Shown here piece by piece: positions 26,655 through 36,039 of a stretch of 64,000 nucleotides of DNA. Made by a program: the position numbers and the translations under genes. The first letter of the stretch is position 1; each line of letters opens with the position of its first letter. The notes under the pieces are model-generated. The model saw only the letters and a list, made by a program, of their open reading frames with translations. It ran no database searches and was not told the origin of the DNA. Origin of the DNA: an uncultured Roseovarius sp. Lineage in GTDB: Bacteria > Pseudomonadota > Alphaproteobacteria > Rhodobacterales > Rhodobacteraceae. Location of the stretch: assembly GCA_951812895.1 (NCBI GenBank), contig OX638333.1:1664366-1728365 (forward strand), given 5' to 3'.

Positions 26655-28605
26655 CCGGGATTTTGGGATACCACTGCCAGACGGAACACGGCTGTCTGCA
26701 AAAGTCTGGATGCCGGATTCAGCTACGTTAGAGCCTGTTCCTGCTGTTCTGGAATACCTTCCCTATCGTAAATCCGATGGCACGGCAGCACGGGATACGA
26801 CGGTTCATCCTGTCTTTGCCGAGCATGGATATGCCTGTTTAAGAGTTGATCGACGTGGTTGTGGGGATAGTGAGGGTCTGTTTGACGACGAGTATTCCGA
26901 ACAAGAGCTACGCGATGGCGTCGAAGTCATCAATTGGATCGCTGCACAGCCGTGGTGTAATGGAAATGTCGGGATGCAGGGCATTTCCTGGGGTGGTTTT
27001 AATGGATTGCAACTGGCTGCGCGGGCGCCGGGCGCTTTGAAAGCGGTGATTTCCATTGGTACAACCGTGGACAGGTATCATGACGATATCCACTACAAAG
27101 GTGGCATTCAGCTGGGTGAGAACATTGGCTGGGCGGCGACCGCGATGTCGTGGCTTTCAACGCCACCAGATCCCGAATTGGTTGGAGGCAACAAATGGCG
27201 GGATATGTGGCTGGACAGGCTCGAACACACGCCGTTTTTGGCCGAGCGCTGGACCGGGCATAGTGATCGCGATGCCTATTGGGAGCATGGATCGGTTTGC
27301 GAAGAGTACGGAGATATCAAAGCCGCGGTATTGGTCATGGGTGGGATGCATGACGGGTATCGGAACGCGATGGCAGCACTTGTTGAGAACCTGGACGCAC
27401 CGGTTCAGGGGATTGTTGGACCGTGGAGCCACAAGTATCCGCATATCAGCACGATTGAGCCATCGATCGACTACCATGGTGTTGCATCGCGTTGGTGGGA
27501 TCGTTGGCTGAAGGAGATTCCGAACGGCGCTGAAGACGACGGAGCATATCGTGCCTATGTGATGGACAGTGTTGCGCCTGATCCGAGTCTTTCAGAGCGG
27601 CCCGGGAAATGGGTTGTTTCAGATAGCGGGCCCGAAGCTGCAACCACACCAGAAATACTGCCATTAGGGCAGGGGGTTTTAGGTGAGAAAGGCGCGTTTT
27701 CTGGTCTAGTCGAGACTGAATTGCTCTGCGGTATGACAAGCGGGGAATTCTTTCCATTTGGATTTGGGCCGGGTGAGTTGCCCGATGACCAGCAACACGA
27801 CGATGCACTGTCTTTGTGTTTTGATTCAGAGTCTGTGGAAACAGACAAGGTTATTTTGGGTGCGCCAAGTGTTCAGCTTCGAGTGGCTTCGGATAACGCC
27901 AGAGGTCAGGTCATTGTCCGCCTGTGTGATTTGCGTCCAGATGGAACATCGGCCCTGATCAGCCTTGGGATGCTTGATCTGCGGTATAGGGATGGATTTG
28001 AGGCCAAGGTAGATCTGGTGCCGGATCAGGAATACGACATCGTGGTTCCGCTTGATCAATCTGCCTATCGTTTACCCGCAGGCCATCGTTTGCGATTGGC
28101 GGTATCCGGCAGTTATTGGCCATTTTGCTGGCCGGAGGGGAATGAGTTTACCCTGACGGTGACGGCGGGGAATTTGAGCCTTCCTGTCTGTTCTGATGAT
28201 TTGGCGGAATGTGAATTTGATTCACCACGAAAAACGCCGATTGCGGATATTAAACTGCTGATAGATGGCGCCGAGCGAAAGAACTGGTCTACCGACCCGG
28301 AAAGCGGCAAATCCGTTTTGGAAATTTTTGGCGATCACGGCAGGCAGGAAGATGCGGAAACTGGATTGATCACCGGAAGCACAGTCTCAGAGCGATGGGA
28401 AATTAACCCCGATGATCCCGCATCAGCAAAAGTTGAGATTATCTGGACCCGGTCGCTGGGGCGCGGGGATTGGGAGGTAAGCACTCAAATCACCGCGCGG
28501 ATGCGTGGCACCGCGGATTCGTTTTTGATCGAGCAAAAGATCGAAGCGTGGGAAGGCGAAATACCAGTGTTTGAAAAACAGTTTGAGGCAACTGTCCCAC
28601 GATAG
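26644..28605 (+). CDS. CocE/NonD-family hydrolase
   Basis: A 653-residue alpha/beta hydrolase of the X-Pro dipeptidyl-peptidase (S15)/cocaine esterase group. The nucleophile is Ser115 in GISWGGFNG. The oxyanion-region Tyr lies in YLPYRKSDG near residue 40. The catalytic His is probably in GPWSHKYPH. After the hydrolase domain comes the beta-rich PepX C-terminal domain (about 330-520) and then a further 130-residue region of unknown type. The natural substrate (peptide or ester) is not evident, and no signal peptide is seen. The GTG start overlaps the end of mutS, so the two are likely cotranscribed. Confidence 0.9.
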   Translation: MKIDRDFGIPLPDGTRLSAKVWMPDSATLEPVPAVLEYLPYRKSDGTAARDTTVHPVFAEHGYACLRVDRRGCGDSEGLFDDEYSEQELRDGVEVINWIAAQPWCNGNVGMQGISWGGFNGLQLAARAPGALKAVISIGTTVDRYHDDIHYKGGIQLGENIGWAATAMSWLSTPPDPELVGGNKWRDMWLDRLEHTPFLAERWTGHSDRDAYWEHGSVCEEYGDIKAAVLVMGGMHDGYRNAMAALVENLDAPVQGIVGPWSHKYPHISTIEPSIDYHGVASRWWDRWLKEIPNGAEDDGAYRAYVMDSVAPDPSLSERPGKWVVSDSGPEAATTPEILPLGQGVLGEKGAFSGLVETELLCGMTSGEFFPFGFGPGELPDDQQHDDALSLCFDSESVETDKVILGAPSVQLRVASDNARGQVIVRLCDLRPDGTSALISLGMLDLRYRDGFEAKVDLVPDQEYDIVVPLDQSAYRLPAGHRLRLAVSGSYWPFCWPEGNEFTLTVTAGNLSLPVCSDDLAECEFDSPRKTPIADIKLLIDGAERKNWSTDPESGKSVLEIFGDHGRQEDAETGLITGSTVSERWEINPDDPASAKVEIIWTRSLGRGDWEVSTQITARMRGTADSFLIEQKIEAWEGEIPVFEKQFEATVPR

Positions 28606-28628
28606 CGGCTTAGAAATCTTACCCGGTA

Positions 28629-29684
28629 TTACCAGCTGCCGCTGGCTCCCCCACCGCTGGATGATCCACCGCCAAAAGATGAGCCGGAAGACGAAGAAGA
28701 AGAGCTTTCGCTTTTCATCGGGATAGTGCGCCAGCCGGTCCATGTATCCTGACAATGATGACAATTGTAATCGATCCGCTTTTTGCCGGTAGATGATGTC
28801 GTAGCAGGGGTCACTATTGTTGTTTCGCCCTGCACGGTCCGAAATCCGCAACTGCGGCAGGCACCGTAACGAGAGAACCAGGAACGGTATGCTTCTATGG
28901 TGACATTGTCGCAAGTTGGGCATTGCCAGACATCGTAGTCGATGCTTTTGATTTCTTCTTCGGTCACCTGACCGGGTTTCAGGTGATCGTCATCCCAATC
29001 TTCACCCAGCATCTGCATTTTTGAACCCTCAACCGGGCAAATGCGTGGTCGATGACGTTGCCAATGGCGAAACGCCCGAATTGGGAAGTACAGGAACGGC
29101 GCAGCTATGAGCCAGATCCAGTTTCCAATCCACCTCAGAAATCCGAGCGCTCGATTTACGGCTTTTTCAGTAACGGTTGCGTCGTATTCACCCGGGTAGC
29201 TGCCAACCAGTTCGTAAACGACTTCCTGAGCGCCGTTAAGAATTCCCTCACCATATTCATCGTCACGAAAATAGGGAAGAATTTCGTCCTCAATAATCGC
29301 TTTCATCGGCCCGTCCAAAGACGAGCCGTAGCCTGACCCCACCTCTATCCGCATGTCGCGATCATAGCGGGCGATCAGCATCATGATTCCGTCATTGCGA
29401 TCAGCATCACCAACGCCCCAGTAATTAAACAAGCCAGTGGCAAAAGGTTCGATTTCACCGTTGTGGCCGTAATCCGAGATTGAACCGATGGTTACAACGG
29501 TGAACTCTATGCCACGTTCTGTGCGAATCTCCGCCAGCATGGAGCGAAGATCAGATTCTTGTTCGGCCGATAAAAGAGCTGCAAAATCATTTACATAAAG
29601 CTCTTGGTAGTCGGGGAAGGTTTGCGCAAAAAGCGCCTCTGCCCAAAGGACAAAGGCGCAGACTGTGACCAGAAATTGCTTCAT
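28629..29684 (-). CDS. TPM-domain membrane protein with zinc-ribbon-like cysteines and Ser/Gly tail
   Basis: A 351-residue protein in four parts. It has a signal peptide (1-20, ending ALFAQ). A TPM domain (about 22-150, DFAALLSAEQESDLRSML, then DNGIMML-like DGIMMLIARYDRDMRIEVG) follows. One hydrophobic segment (about 183-203) comes next. Then a cytosolic-type cysteine region has CPTCDN, CRSCGF and CHHC pairs, ending in a low-complexity Ser/Gly tail. TPM domains occur in plant TLP18.3 and in bacterial YgcG-like membrane proteins; some have phosphatase activity or roles in membrane-protein repair. Most YgcG relatives have a Gly-rich tail but not these cysteine pairs. Its 3' end lies 23 bp from the converging hydrolase gene. 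Confidence 0.88.
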   Translation of the reverse strand: MKQFLVTVCAFVLWAEALFAQTFPDYQELYVNDFAALLSAEQESDLRSMLAEIRTERGIEFTVVTIGSISDYGHNGEIEPFATGLFNYWGVGDADRNDGIMMLIARYDRDMRIEVGSGYGSSLDGPMKAIIEDEILPYFRDDEYGEGILNGAQEVVYELVGSYPGEYDATVTEKAVNRALGFLRWIGNWIWLIAAPFLYFPIRAFRHWQRHRPRICPVEGSKMQMLGEDWDDDHLKPGQVTEEEIKSIDYDVWQCPTCDNVTIEAYRSWFSRYGACRSCGFRTVQGETTIVTPATTSSTGKKRIDYNCHHCQDTWTGWRTIPMKSESSSSSSSGSSFGGGSSSGGGASGSW

Positions 29685-29727
29685 TTGTTTTCTCCGACGT
29701 CGGCAACCAGCACGCGCCGGACGTAGG

Positions 29728-30297
29728 TTAACCGGGATTTGACGAAACGCCTACCTGTGCCGGGCGCAGAATACGGTCATGAAGCATAAAGCCTTGGGCT
29801 GAAACCTGAATGATGTCTCCGGCCTTGGTGCCGGGAAGCGGGGCTTCAAACATTGCTTCGTGTTGTTTCGGATCGAAGCGGTCACCAACTTCGGGGGCGA
29901 TAACGCTGATACCGTGTTTGCCAAAAACATTCAGCAATTCGCGCATCGTCAGCTCGATTCCTTCGATCATCGCCTTGGCGACTTCTCTTTGTTCATCAGT
30001 GACTGATTCCACTGCGCGTTTCATGTTGTCAAACACTGGCAGGATGTCACGTGCAAGACGTGTGCCGCCGTATTGTTCTGCTTCGCGCTTATCCTTTTGC
30101 GCGCGCTTGCGGACATTTTCCGCATCCGCAAGGGCGCGCATAAATTTATCCTGAAATGCATCCCGCTCGGCCACGACCGCGGCCACCGGATCAATTTCTT
30201 CTTCTTCTCCGAGAAGGCCCTCTTGCAAACGGGCCTCTTCTTCTGCCTCGATATCTACAAGGTCGTCCAGAAACTGTTCTTCTTTGGGCTCAGCCAT
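29728..30297 (-). CDS. grpE: nucleotide exchange factor GrpE
   Basis: A 189-residue GrpE, the exchange factor that releases ADP from DnaK. The N-terminal third is acidic and helical (DLVDIEAEEEARLQEGLL). The conserved core is MRALADAENVRKRAQKD near residue 65, and the C-terminal beta domain contains FDPKQHEAMFE. ATG at 30297 is chosen; it is ten bases after the hrcA stop. dnaK and dnaJ are not in the window. As part of hrcA-grpE it is expected to be heat-inducible. Confidence 0.95.
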   Translation of the reverse strand: MAEPKEEQFLDDLVDIEAEEEARLQEGLLGEEEEIDPVAAVVAERDAFQDKFMRALADAENVRKRAQKDKREAEQYGGTRLARDILPVFDNMKRAVESVTDEQREVAKAMIEGIELTMRELLNVFGKHGISVIAPEVGDRFDPKQHEAMFEAPLPGTKAGDIIQVSAQGFMLHDRILRPAQVGVSSNPG

Positions 30298-30307
30298 CTT
30301 TGTACCC

Positions 30308-31372
30308 TTAACTTCTGTCGGCAATAATTTTGCCAACCAGTTGCGCCGTGTAATCCACAATCGGCACTATACGTCCGTAGTTGAGGCGCGTCGGACCAAT
30401 GACCCCGACCGCACCGATGATCTTTCGATCAGAGTTCATATATGGAGACACCACCAAAGAGGAACCCGAAAGTGAGAAAAGTTTGTTCTCAGAACCAATA
30501 AAAATGCGCACACCTTCGCCTTCGTCGGTCAATTCAAGGAATTCGGCGATATCACGCTTGCGCTCGAGGTCATCGAACAGCGTTTTTATGCGCTCAAGCT
30601 CTTCTTCCTCGGCTTCCGAGTTCAAAAGATTCGCGCGACCCCGGACAAGAAGACGTTCAAAGATGTCCGTTTCTTCATCCCATACAGCGAGGCCACTTTT
30701 GACGAGCTGATGGGCGAGCTGATCAATTTCCTGTCTTCGGTCAGAAATTTGCTGGGCAATGATGGTTTGAAGATCGGAAAGCGTGCGACCCTCGATCAAA
30801 GCGTTCAGGAAATTCGCTGCCTCGCGCATTGAGCTGGGGGTTTGACCCGGTGGCGGTGTAAAGATCCGGTTTTCAACATGACCGTCGCCAAACACCAGAA
30901 CAACAAGTGCACGGTCAAGGCCAAGCGAAACAAACTCGATGTGTTTGATCGGCGCCTCATGCTTTGGTGTCAGCACGAGAGATGCACCATGGGTTACGCC
31001 TGAAAGTGCGTTACCGATCCGTTCAAGCGTGTTTCCAACATCACTAGAGTTGCTGCCCAGGGTCGCATCGATCATTTCCCGGTCCGCATTTTCAAGATCG
31101 CCCACCTCGAGCAATCCATCCACGAACATACGCAGCCCATCCTGAGTAGGTATTCGACCAGCAGAGACATGTGGGCTGTTGAGCAATCCCAGGTACTCGA
31201 GATCCTGCATAACATTGCGAATTGTGGCCGCGCTGACCTTTTCCGACATGTCACGGGTCAGGGTGCGGGATCCAACCGGATCACCTGTGGCCAGATAGGT
31301 TTCGACAATCCGGCGAAAGACCTCTCTGGAGCGGTCATTCATATCTTCGAAGATGTTGCTGGCGTCGTTCAT
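30308..31372 (-). CDS. hrcA: heat-shock repressor HrcA
   Basis: A 354-residue HrcA. The N-terminal winged helix (about 1-85) contains [22 protein letters not shown]-type DNA-binding residues and the conserved [16 protein letters not shown]-like domain and an inserted dimerisation domain follow. HrcA represses class I heat-shock genes by binding CIRCE inverted repeats with help from GroEL. I see no CIRCE sequence in the 123-bp gap upstream, so this copy may not autoregulate. It precedes grpE and diverges from rph, an arrangement common in alphaproteobacteria. Confidence 0.95.
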   Translation of the reverse strand: MNDASNIFEDMNDRSREVFRRIVETYLATGDPVGSRTLTRDMSEKVSAATIRNVMQDLEYLGLLNSPHVSAGRIPTQDGLRMFVDGLLEVGDLENADREMIDATLGSNSSDVGNTLERIGNALSGVTHGASLVLTPKHEAPIKHIEFVSLGLDRALVVLVFGDGHVENRIFTPPPGQTPSSMREAANFLNALIEGRTLSDLQTIIAQQISDRRQEIDQLAHQLVKSGLAVWDEETDIFERLLVRGRANLLNSEAEEEELERIKTLFDDLERKRDIAEFLELTDEGEGVRIFIGSENKLFSLSGSSLVVSPYMNSDRKIIGAVGVIGPTRLNYGRIVPIVDYTAQLVGKIIADRS

Positions 31373-31495
31373 CTGGTGCTGTTGCGTTGGTTCAGTGATC
31401 TGCCATTAAAGACGGTGCGGGAAAAAGGTCAATCGGGGTTGCGCTTTGTTTGGTCCGGAATGTATGCCCGATCTAAGTTTTTGAGAGGATTAGCC

Positions 31496-32212
31496 ATGCG
31501 GCCATCGGGTAGAAGTTTAGACGAAATGCGGGCGGTTTCAATCGAGACCGGGATTACGAAACATGCCGAGGGGTCCTGTATGATCCGGATGGGTGACACG
31601 CATGTCCTGTGCACCGCTACGATCGAAGACCGGGTGCCGCCGTTTATCAAGGGATCCGGACTTGGCTGGGTAACCGCGGAGTACGGAATGCTGCCGCGCT
31701 CAACCACCAGCCGGATGCGGCGTGAGGCCAGTGCAGGCAAGCAAGGCGGCCGGACTGTTGAGATTCAGCGTTTGATTGGTCGGTCTTTGCGTGCAGGTGT
31801 AGACCGGGTTGCCTTGGGTGAGCGTCAGATTACGGTGGATTGTGACGTTATTCAGGCCGATGGCGGAACACGTTGTGCATCAATCACCGGGGGTTGGGTT
31901 GCATTGCGGCTGGCCGTAAACAAACTGATCAAAGCAGGAGATGTCATCAGCGATCCTTTGGTCTCGCCGGTTTCAGCGGTGTCATGCGGAATATACGCCG
32001 GCCAGCCGGTTCTTGATCTCGACTATCCGGAAGATAGCGAAGCGGGCGTAGACGGGAATTTTGTTATGACCGGTGAAGGACAGTTGATTGAAGTACAAAT
32101 GAGCGCGGAAGGTGCCACATTCAGTCGTGCACAGATGGATCAACTGATGCAGCTTGCCGAAAAGGGTGTTTCAGAGCTGGCCACGGCACAATTGGCCGCT
32201 GCGAATGCGTAA
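31496..32212 (+). CDS. rph: ribonuclease PH
   Basis: A 238-residue phosphate-dependent 3'-to-5' exoribonuclease that trims tRNA precursors. It begins [12 protein letters not shown], has the conserved [16 protein letters not shown] block near residue 67 and the active-site Asp residues in [12 protein letters not shown]. Length is standard. The start is supported by GAGAGGA eight bases upstream; the frame is open further upstream within hrcA antisense and is not coding there. First gene of the overlapping set rph-rdgB-hemW-DUF454. Confidence 0.97.
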   Translation: MRPSGRSLDEMRAVSIETGITKHAEGSCMIRMGDTHVLCTATIEDRVPPFIKGSGLGWVTAEYGMLPRSTTSRMRREASAGKQGGRTVEIQRLIGRSLRAGVDRVALGERQITVDCDVIQADGGTRCASITGGWVALRLAVNKLIKAGDVISDPLVSPVSAVSCGIYAGQPVLDLDYPEDSEAGVDGNFVMTGEGQLIEVQMSAEGATFSRAQMDQLMQLAEKGVSELATAQLAAANA

Positions 32213-32813
32213 ATTCAACGGCGATACGCTTTTGGTGGCCACGCATAATGCGGGCAAACTGGAAGAAATCGCCAATCTGTTGGAACCGTTTAACGTGGCC
32301 GTGGTTGGGGCCGCTGAAAAGGGTCTGACGGAACCGGAGGAAACAGAAACAAGTTTTGTCGGCAATGCGCTCATAAAGGCGCATGCAGCGGCGCAGGCCA
32401 CTGGTTTGCCTGCGTTGTCAGATGACAGCGGCCTCGAAATTGACGCTCTGAACGGTGCGCCGGGAGTTTATACCGCGGATTGGGCCGAAACAGATCAGGG
32501 CCGTGACTTCGAAATGGCGATGGAAACAGCATACAATAAACTGCTGGAAAGCGGGCAGGGCGTGCCCTGGATCGCGCGGTTTTGCTGTACGCTCGTTCTG
32601 GCATGGCCTGATGGACATGACGAAGTGTTTCCCGGAACGATTGAAGGCCGGATCGTTTGGCCGATGCGTGGTGAGAATGGCCACGGATACGATCCGATTT
32701 TTCAGCCGAATGGTCGTGATATTACATTCGCCGAAATGGACCGCTGGGAAAAGAACAAGATCAGCCATCGCGCGGACGCTTTTGCCCGACTGGTGAAAGG
32801 TTGTTTTGGCTGA
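32205..32813 (+). CDS. rdgB: XTP/dITP diphosphatase (RdgB/HAM1)
   Basis: A 202-residue enzyme that hydrolyses non-canonical purine triphosphates (dITP, XTP) to the monophosphate, keeping them out of DNA. The nucleotide motif [11 protein letters not shown] is at residues 12-22; [13 protein letters not shown] near residue 70 and [10 protein letters not shown] near 160 are family hallmarks. The ATG overlaps the rph stop by eight bases and its own stop overlaps the hemW start, so the genes are translationally coupled. Confidence 0.96.
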   Translation: MRKFNGDTLLVATHNAGKLEEIANLLEPFNVAVVGAAEKGLTEPEETETSFVGNALIKAHAAAQATGLPALSDDSGLEIDALNGAPGVYTADWAETDQGRDFEMAMETAYNKLLESGQGVPWIARFCCTLVLAWPDGHDEVFPGTIEGRIVWPMRGENGHGYDPIFQPNGRDITFAEMDRWEKNKISHRADAFARLVKGCFG

Positions 32814-33963
32814 CGATTGGCAACAAGGCGGCTTTGGCCTTTATATCCACTGGCCCTTTTGCGAGGCTAAGTGTCCCTATTGCGATTTCAACAGCCATGT
32901 AGCGCGCGAAATAGATCAATCAAGGTGGCTTAGGGCCTATATCTCAGAGATTACGCGGCATGCAGAGCTGTTACCAAGCCGCGTTCTGAACACTGTTTTT
33001 TTCGGTGGCGGTACGCCAAGTTTGATGAGCCCGGATGTTGTAAATGGTGTTCTGGAGCAGATCCGCGAGTCATGGCCGACTGCGAATGATTTGGAAGTTT
33101 CGTTAGAGGCCAATCCCGGTTCGGTTGAGGCAGATCGGTTTCAGGCCTATGCGCAGGCTGGTGTTTCACGCCTATCTATGGGCGTTCAAGCACTAAATGA
33201 TGACGACTTGCGTCGCTTGGGGCGCATTCATACAGTCGATGAAGCAATCCAAGCGTTTGAAATTGCACGGAAATACTTTAATCGTGTTAGCTTTGACCTG
33301 ATCTATGCAAGGCAAGGCCAGAAATTGTACGATTGGCGCCTTGAATTGAAACAAGCGCTGTCTATGGCTGTTGATCATTTGTCTCTTTATCAACTCACCA
33401 TTGAACAAGGCACGGCATTTGGTGATCGATATGCACGCGGTGGATTGCGAAATCTTCCTGACGAGGAGGTGTCTGCTGAAATGTATCAAATCACGCAGGA
33501 ATTATGTTCAGATGCAGGGATGCCTGCTTACGAAGTCTCTAATCACGCTGTAATTGGCTCTGAATCGCGCCATAATCTAATTTATTGGCGGTACGGAGAT
33601 TACGTCGGGGTTGGTCCAGGGGCACACGGGCGTATCACACGTAATGGTGCCAAATTCGCAACCGAAGGCTGGATGCAGCCAGACAAGTGGTTGTCTGAAG
33701 CTGAACGTGGAAATGGCACCAAGATCGAAACTTTGGTGTCTTCAGCTGAGCAGTCTGAAGAATATGTGATGATGGGCTTGCGCATAAACGAAGGTATTAG
33801 CCGAGATCGGTATCAGCGACTGGCCGGTCGTGGCTTCAGTTTTGACAAAATTTCCCATCTTGAAGAAATTGGCATGATTGCTGTTGATCAAGATCGGATT
33901 CGGGTTACAGATCAGGGTCGGTTGGTGTTGAACGCCGTGATAAATTCACTTTTGGCGGAATAG
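32806..33963 (+). CDS. hemW: HemW-type radical SAM protein
   Basis: A 385-residue radical SAM protein. The iron-sulfur motif is CEAKCPYCDF at residues 19-28 (CxxxCxxC). FFGGGTPSLM binds SAM and HNLIYWRYGDYVG contains the HNxxYW motif that separates HemW from true coproporphyrinogen dehydrogenase HemN. HemW is a heme chaperone that delivers heme to membrane proteins. The start is a TTG overlapping the rdgB stop; it places the radical SAM motif at the usual distance. It is followed two bases later by the DUF454 gene. Confidence 0.94.
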   Translation: MADDWQQGGFGLYIHWPFCEAKCPYCDFNSHVAREIDQSRWLRAYISEITRHAELLPSRVLNTVFFGGGTPSLMSPDVVNGVLEQIRESWPTANDLEVSLEANPGSVEADRFQAYAQAGVSRLSMGVQALNDDDLRRLGRIHTVDEAIQAFEIARKYFNRVSFDLIYARQGQKLYDWRLELKQALSMAVDHLSLYQLTIEQGTAFGDRYARGGLRNLPDEEVSAEMYQITQELCSDAGMPAYEVSNHAVIGSESRHNLIYWRYGDYVGVGPGAHGRITRNGAKFATEGWMQPDKWLSEAERGNGTKIETLVSSAEQSEEYVMMGLRINEGISRDRYQRLAGRGFSFDKISHLEEIGMIAVDQDRIRVTDQGRLVLNAVINSLLAE

Positions 33964-33965
33964 TG

Positions 33966-34319
33966 ATGCGGATTATCTGGGCCAGTATCGGCCTGATTAG
34001 CGTTGGGCTTGGCATAATCGGCATTTTGTTGCCGCTCTTGCCGACTGTTCCATTCATGATCCTTGCTGCATTTTGTTTTGCAAGGTCATCCGAGCGTTTA
34101 CATGACTGGTTACTATCTCACCCAAAATTTGGACCGGTGATAAAGGATTGGCGTAGTAACGGCGCGATTCGTCCGCATGTTAAAAAGCTGTCTACCGTCT
34201 CTGTTGCTGCTGTATTCGCAATTTCATTGGCAATGGGCGTAAGACCAATCGTGCTTGGCATTCAAGCGCTGGCGTTGTGTGGTGTTTTGATTTTTATCTG
34301 GTCGCGTCCTAACGGCTAA
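33966..34319 (+). CDS. YbaN/DUF454-family membrane protein
   Basis: A 117-residue protein with two or three membrane segments: one at about residues 3-40 broken by prolines (LIGILLPLLPTVPF-like), and a hairpin at about 77-112. The LGIIGILLPLLPTVPFM signature followed by CFARSSERLHDWLLSHP is diagnostic of DUF454. The function is unknown. The ATG at 33966 is two bases after the hemW stop; a GTG at 33963 is possible but less likely. The 3' end overlaps that of parB by 11 bases. Confidence 0.9.
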   Translation: MRIIWASIGLISVGLGIIGILLPLLPTVPFMILAAFCFARSSERLHDWLLSHPKFGPVIKDWRSNGAIRPHVKKLSTVSVAAVFAISLAMGVRPIVLGIQALALCGVLIFIWSRPNG

Positions 34320-35217
34320 CGCTCAGAATACGGCACAAATCATCCAACTGATCGAGCGTTTCATAAGAAATTACCAGCTGGCCCGACTCTTCACCGGCGC
34401 TGTGGTTCAATGCAACCTTCATACCCAAGTTAGCGGAAAGATCGCCTTCGAGCGCTTTGGTATCTGCATCTTTTACAGATTTTGAACTTTCTTTTGGCTT
34501 TTGACTATCTACGAATATATTGCCTGATCCCGACTTAGCGAGTTTCTCAGTCTCGCGAACCGAGAGGCCTTTTTTGATGACCTCTCTGGCCAATACCGCA
34601 GGATCTTCTGCAGTGATCAGGGCCCTGGCATGTCCTGTGGAAAGCCGGCCATCGCGCAAATATCCTTGAACTTCTTCTGGTAGGGTTAACAGCCGCACCG
34701 CATTGGCAATGTAGCTGCGACTTTTGCCAAGTGCAGTTGCAAGCTTGTCTTGGGTATGGCCGAATTTTTCCATCAGCTGATTAAATCCGGCGGCTTCTTC
34801 AACAGGGTTCAAATCTGCGCGCTGAATGTTTTCAATGATAGCAATTTCTAGGACTTCTATGTCGTCAAATTCGCGAACAACTACCGGAACCTCATGAAGC
34901 TGCGCAATTTGAGCAGCACGCCAACGACGCTCGCCTGCTACAATCTCGAAATTTCCAACTAAATTAGGATTTGGCCGGACAATAAGAGGCTGAATGATGC
35001 CCTTTTCACGAATTGAAGCAGCGAGGCCGTTTAGCGCCTCTTGATCAAAGCTACGCCGTGGCTGATCCGGGTTAGGGGCGATCATTTCAACCGGAACGGT
35101 GCGATCTGCACGGTTTAGTGCGTCAGTATCACTGACCGTTTCTGCTTCGCTGACATCCGCCATCAATGCAGAAAGTCCACGGCCAAGACCCCGTTTTTTG
35201 GATTTTTTACTGATCAT
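34309..35217 (-). CDS. parB: chromosome-partitioning protein ParB
   Basis: A 302-residue ParB. It has the N-terminal RGLGRGLSALM segment and the CTP-binding/arginine patch GERRWRAA at residues 95-102. A helix-turn-helix region for parS recognition follows (TQDKLATALGKSRSYIANAVRLL near 150-172), then a C-terminal dimerisation domain. ParB loads on parS, spreads by CTP-dependent sliding and guides origin segregation. Two perfect parS sites lie 1.4 and 3.3 kb upstream in this window. It follows parA after 12 bp. Confidence 0.97.
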   Translation of the reverse strand: MISKKSKKRGLGRGLSALMADVSEAETVSDTDALNRADRTVPVEMIAPNPDQPRRSFDQEALNGLAASIREKGIIQPLIVRPNPNLVGNFEIVAGERRWRAAQIAQLHEVPVVVREFDDIEVLEIAIIENIQRADLNPVEEAAGFNQLMEKFGHTQDKLATALGKSRSYIANAVRLLTLPEEVQGYLRDGRLSTGHARALITAEDPAVLAREVIKKGLSVRETEKLAKSGSGNIFVDSQKPKESSKSVKDADTKALEGDLSANLGMKVALNHSAGEESGQLVISYETLDQLDDLCRILSVSR

Positions 35218-35229
35218 CCTGCCCTCCTG

Positions 35230-36039
35230 TTATCGCGTGCCATTGGTTTGATTTTCGATAAGCTCCAGTGCCAGTTCACGATAGGCGATTGCCCCTTTTG
35301 ACGTGGAATCGTAACTTAAAACAGATGTAGCATAGGATGGCGCCTCGCTCACCCGAACATTTCGAGGGATCAGCGTTTCAAACACCAGTTCACCCAGATT
35401 TTCACGGGCATCCTGTTCTACTTGCGCTGACAGGTTGTTACGACCGTCATACATGGTCAGGACCACACCCTCTATCCGCAGGTTTGGATTGGCTGTCTGC
35501 CGGACCTCGCGGATGGTGAGCATGAGCTGAGAAAGCCCTTCAAGAGCAAAGAATTCGGATTGAAGCGGAACAAGCACCGAATGCGCGGCTACCATCGCAT
35601 TGACCGTCAACAGGTTTAGAGATGGAGGACAGTCAATTAGAATATATTCAAACCCATAGCGATCCATTGCGATTTGCCGCAATGCATCATGCAGTAAAAA
35701 GCTACGCTTTTCGTTGGAAATAAGCTCCATATCGGCAGAGCTGAGATCCACTGTCGCCGGGATGATCATTAGATTATTCTGACCGGTGGACTGAATTACG
35801 TCTTCTAAGTCAATGTCGTCAAGCAAAAGCTCGTAGGTTGTAAACTCGCGTGCTTCTGCCTCTATGCCCAGCCCGGTTGATGCGTTTCCTTGAGGGTCCA
35901 GATCAACGATCAAAACCGGGTGACCAGCCTCTGCCAACGCTGCGCCAAGGTTGATGGTGGTGGTGGTTTTCCCTACACCCCCTTTTTGATTGGCGACCGC
36001 AATGATCTTTGGGCCCTTGGGCCTTGTCGGATCAGACAC
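35230..36039 (-). CDS. parA: chromosome-partitioning ATPase ParA
   Basis: A 269-residue ParA ATPase with the deviant Walker A KGGVGKTTT at residues 19-27 and DCPPSLNLLT for the A' and Walker B region. It binds DNA non-specifically when ATP-bound and moves ParB-parS complexes. The start overlaps the rsmG stop by eight bases and parB follows, giving the rsmG-parA-parB order of alphaproteobacterial origins. Short length without an N-terminal DNA-binding domain marks it as the chromosomal type Ib/Soj form, not a plasmid ParA. Confidence 0.97.
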   Translation of the reverse strand: MSDPTRPKGPKIIAVANQKGGVGKTTTTINLGAALAEAGHPVLIVDLDPQGNASTGLGIEAEAREFTTYELLLDDIDLEDVIQSTGQNNLMIIPATVDLSSADMELISNEKRSFLLHDALRQIAMDRYGFEYILIDCPPSLNLLTVNAMVAAHSVLVPLQSEFFALEGLSQLMLTIREVRQTANPNLRIEGVVLTMYDGRNNLSAQVEQDARENLGELVFETLIPRNVRVSEAPSYATSVLSYDSTSKGAIAYRELALELIENQTNGTR

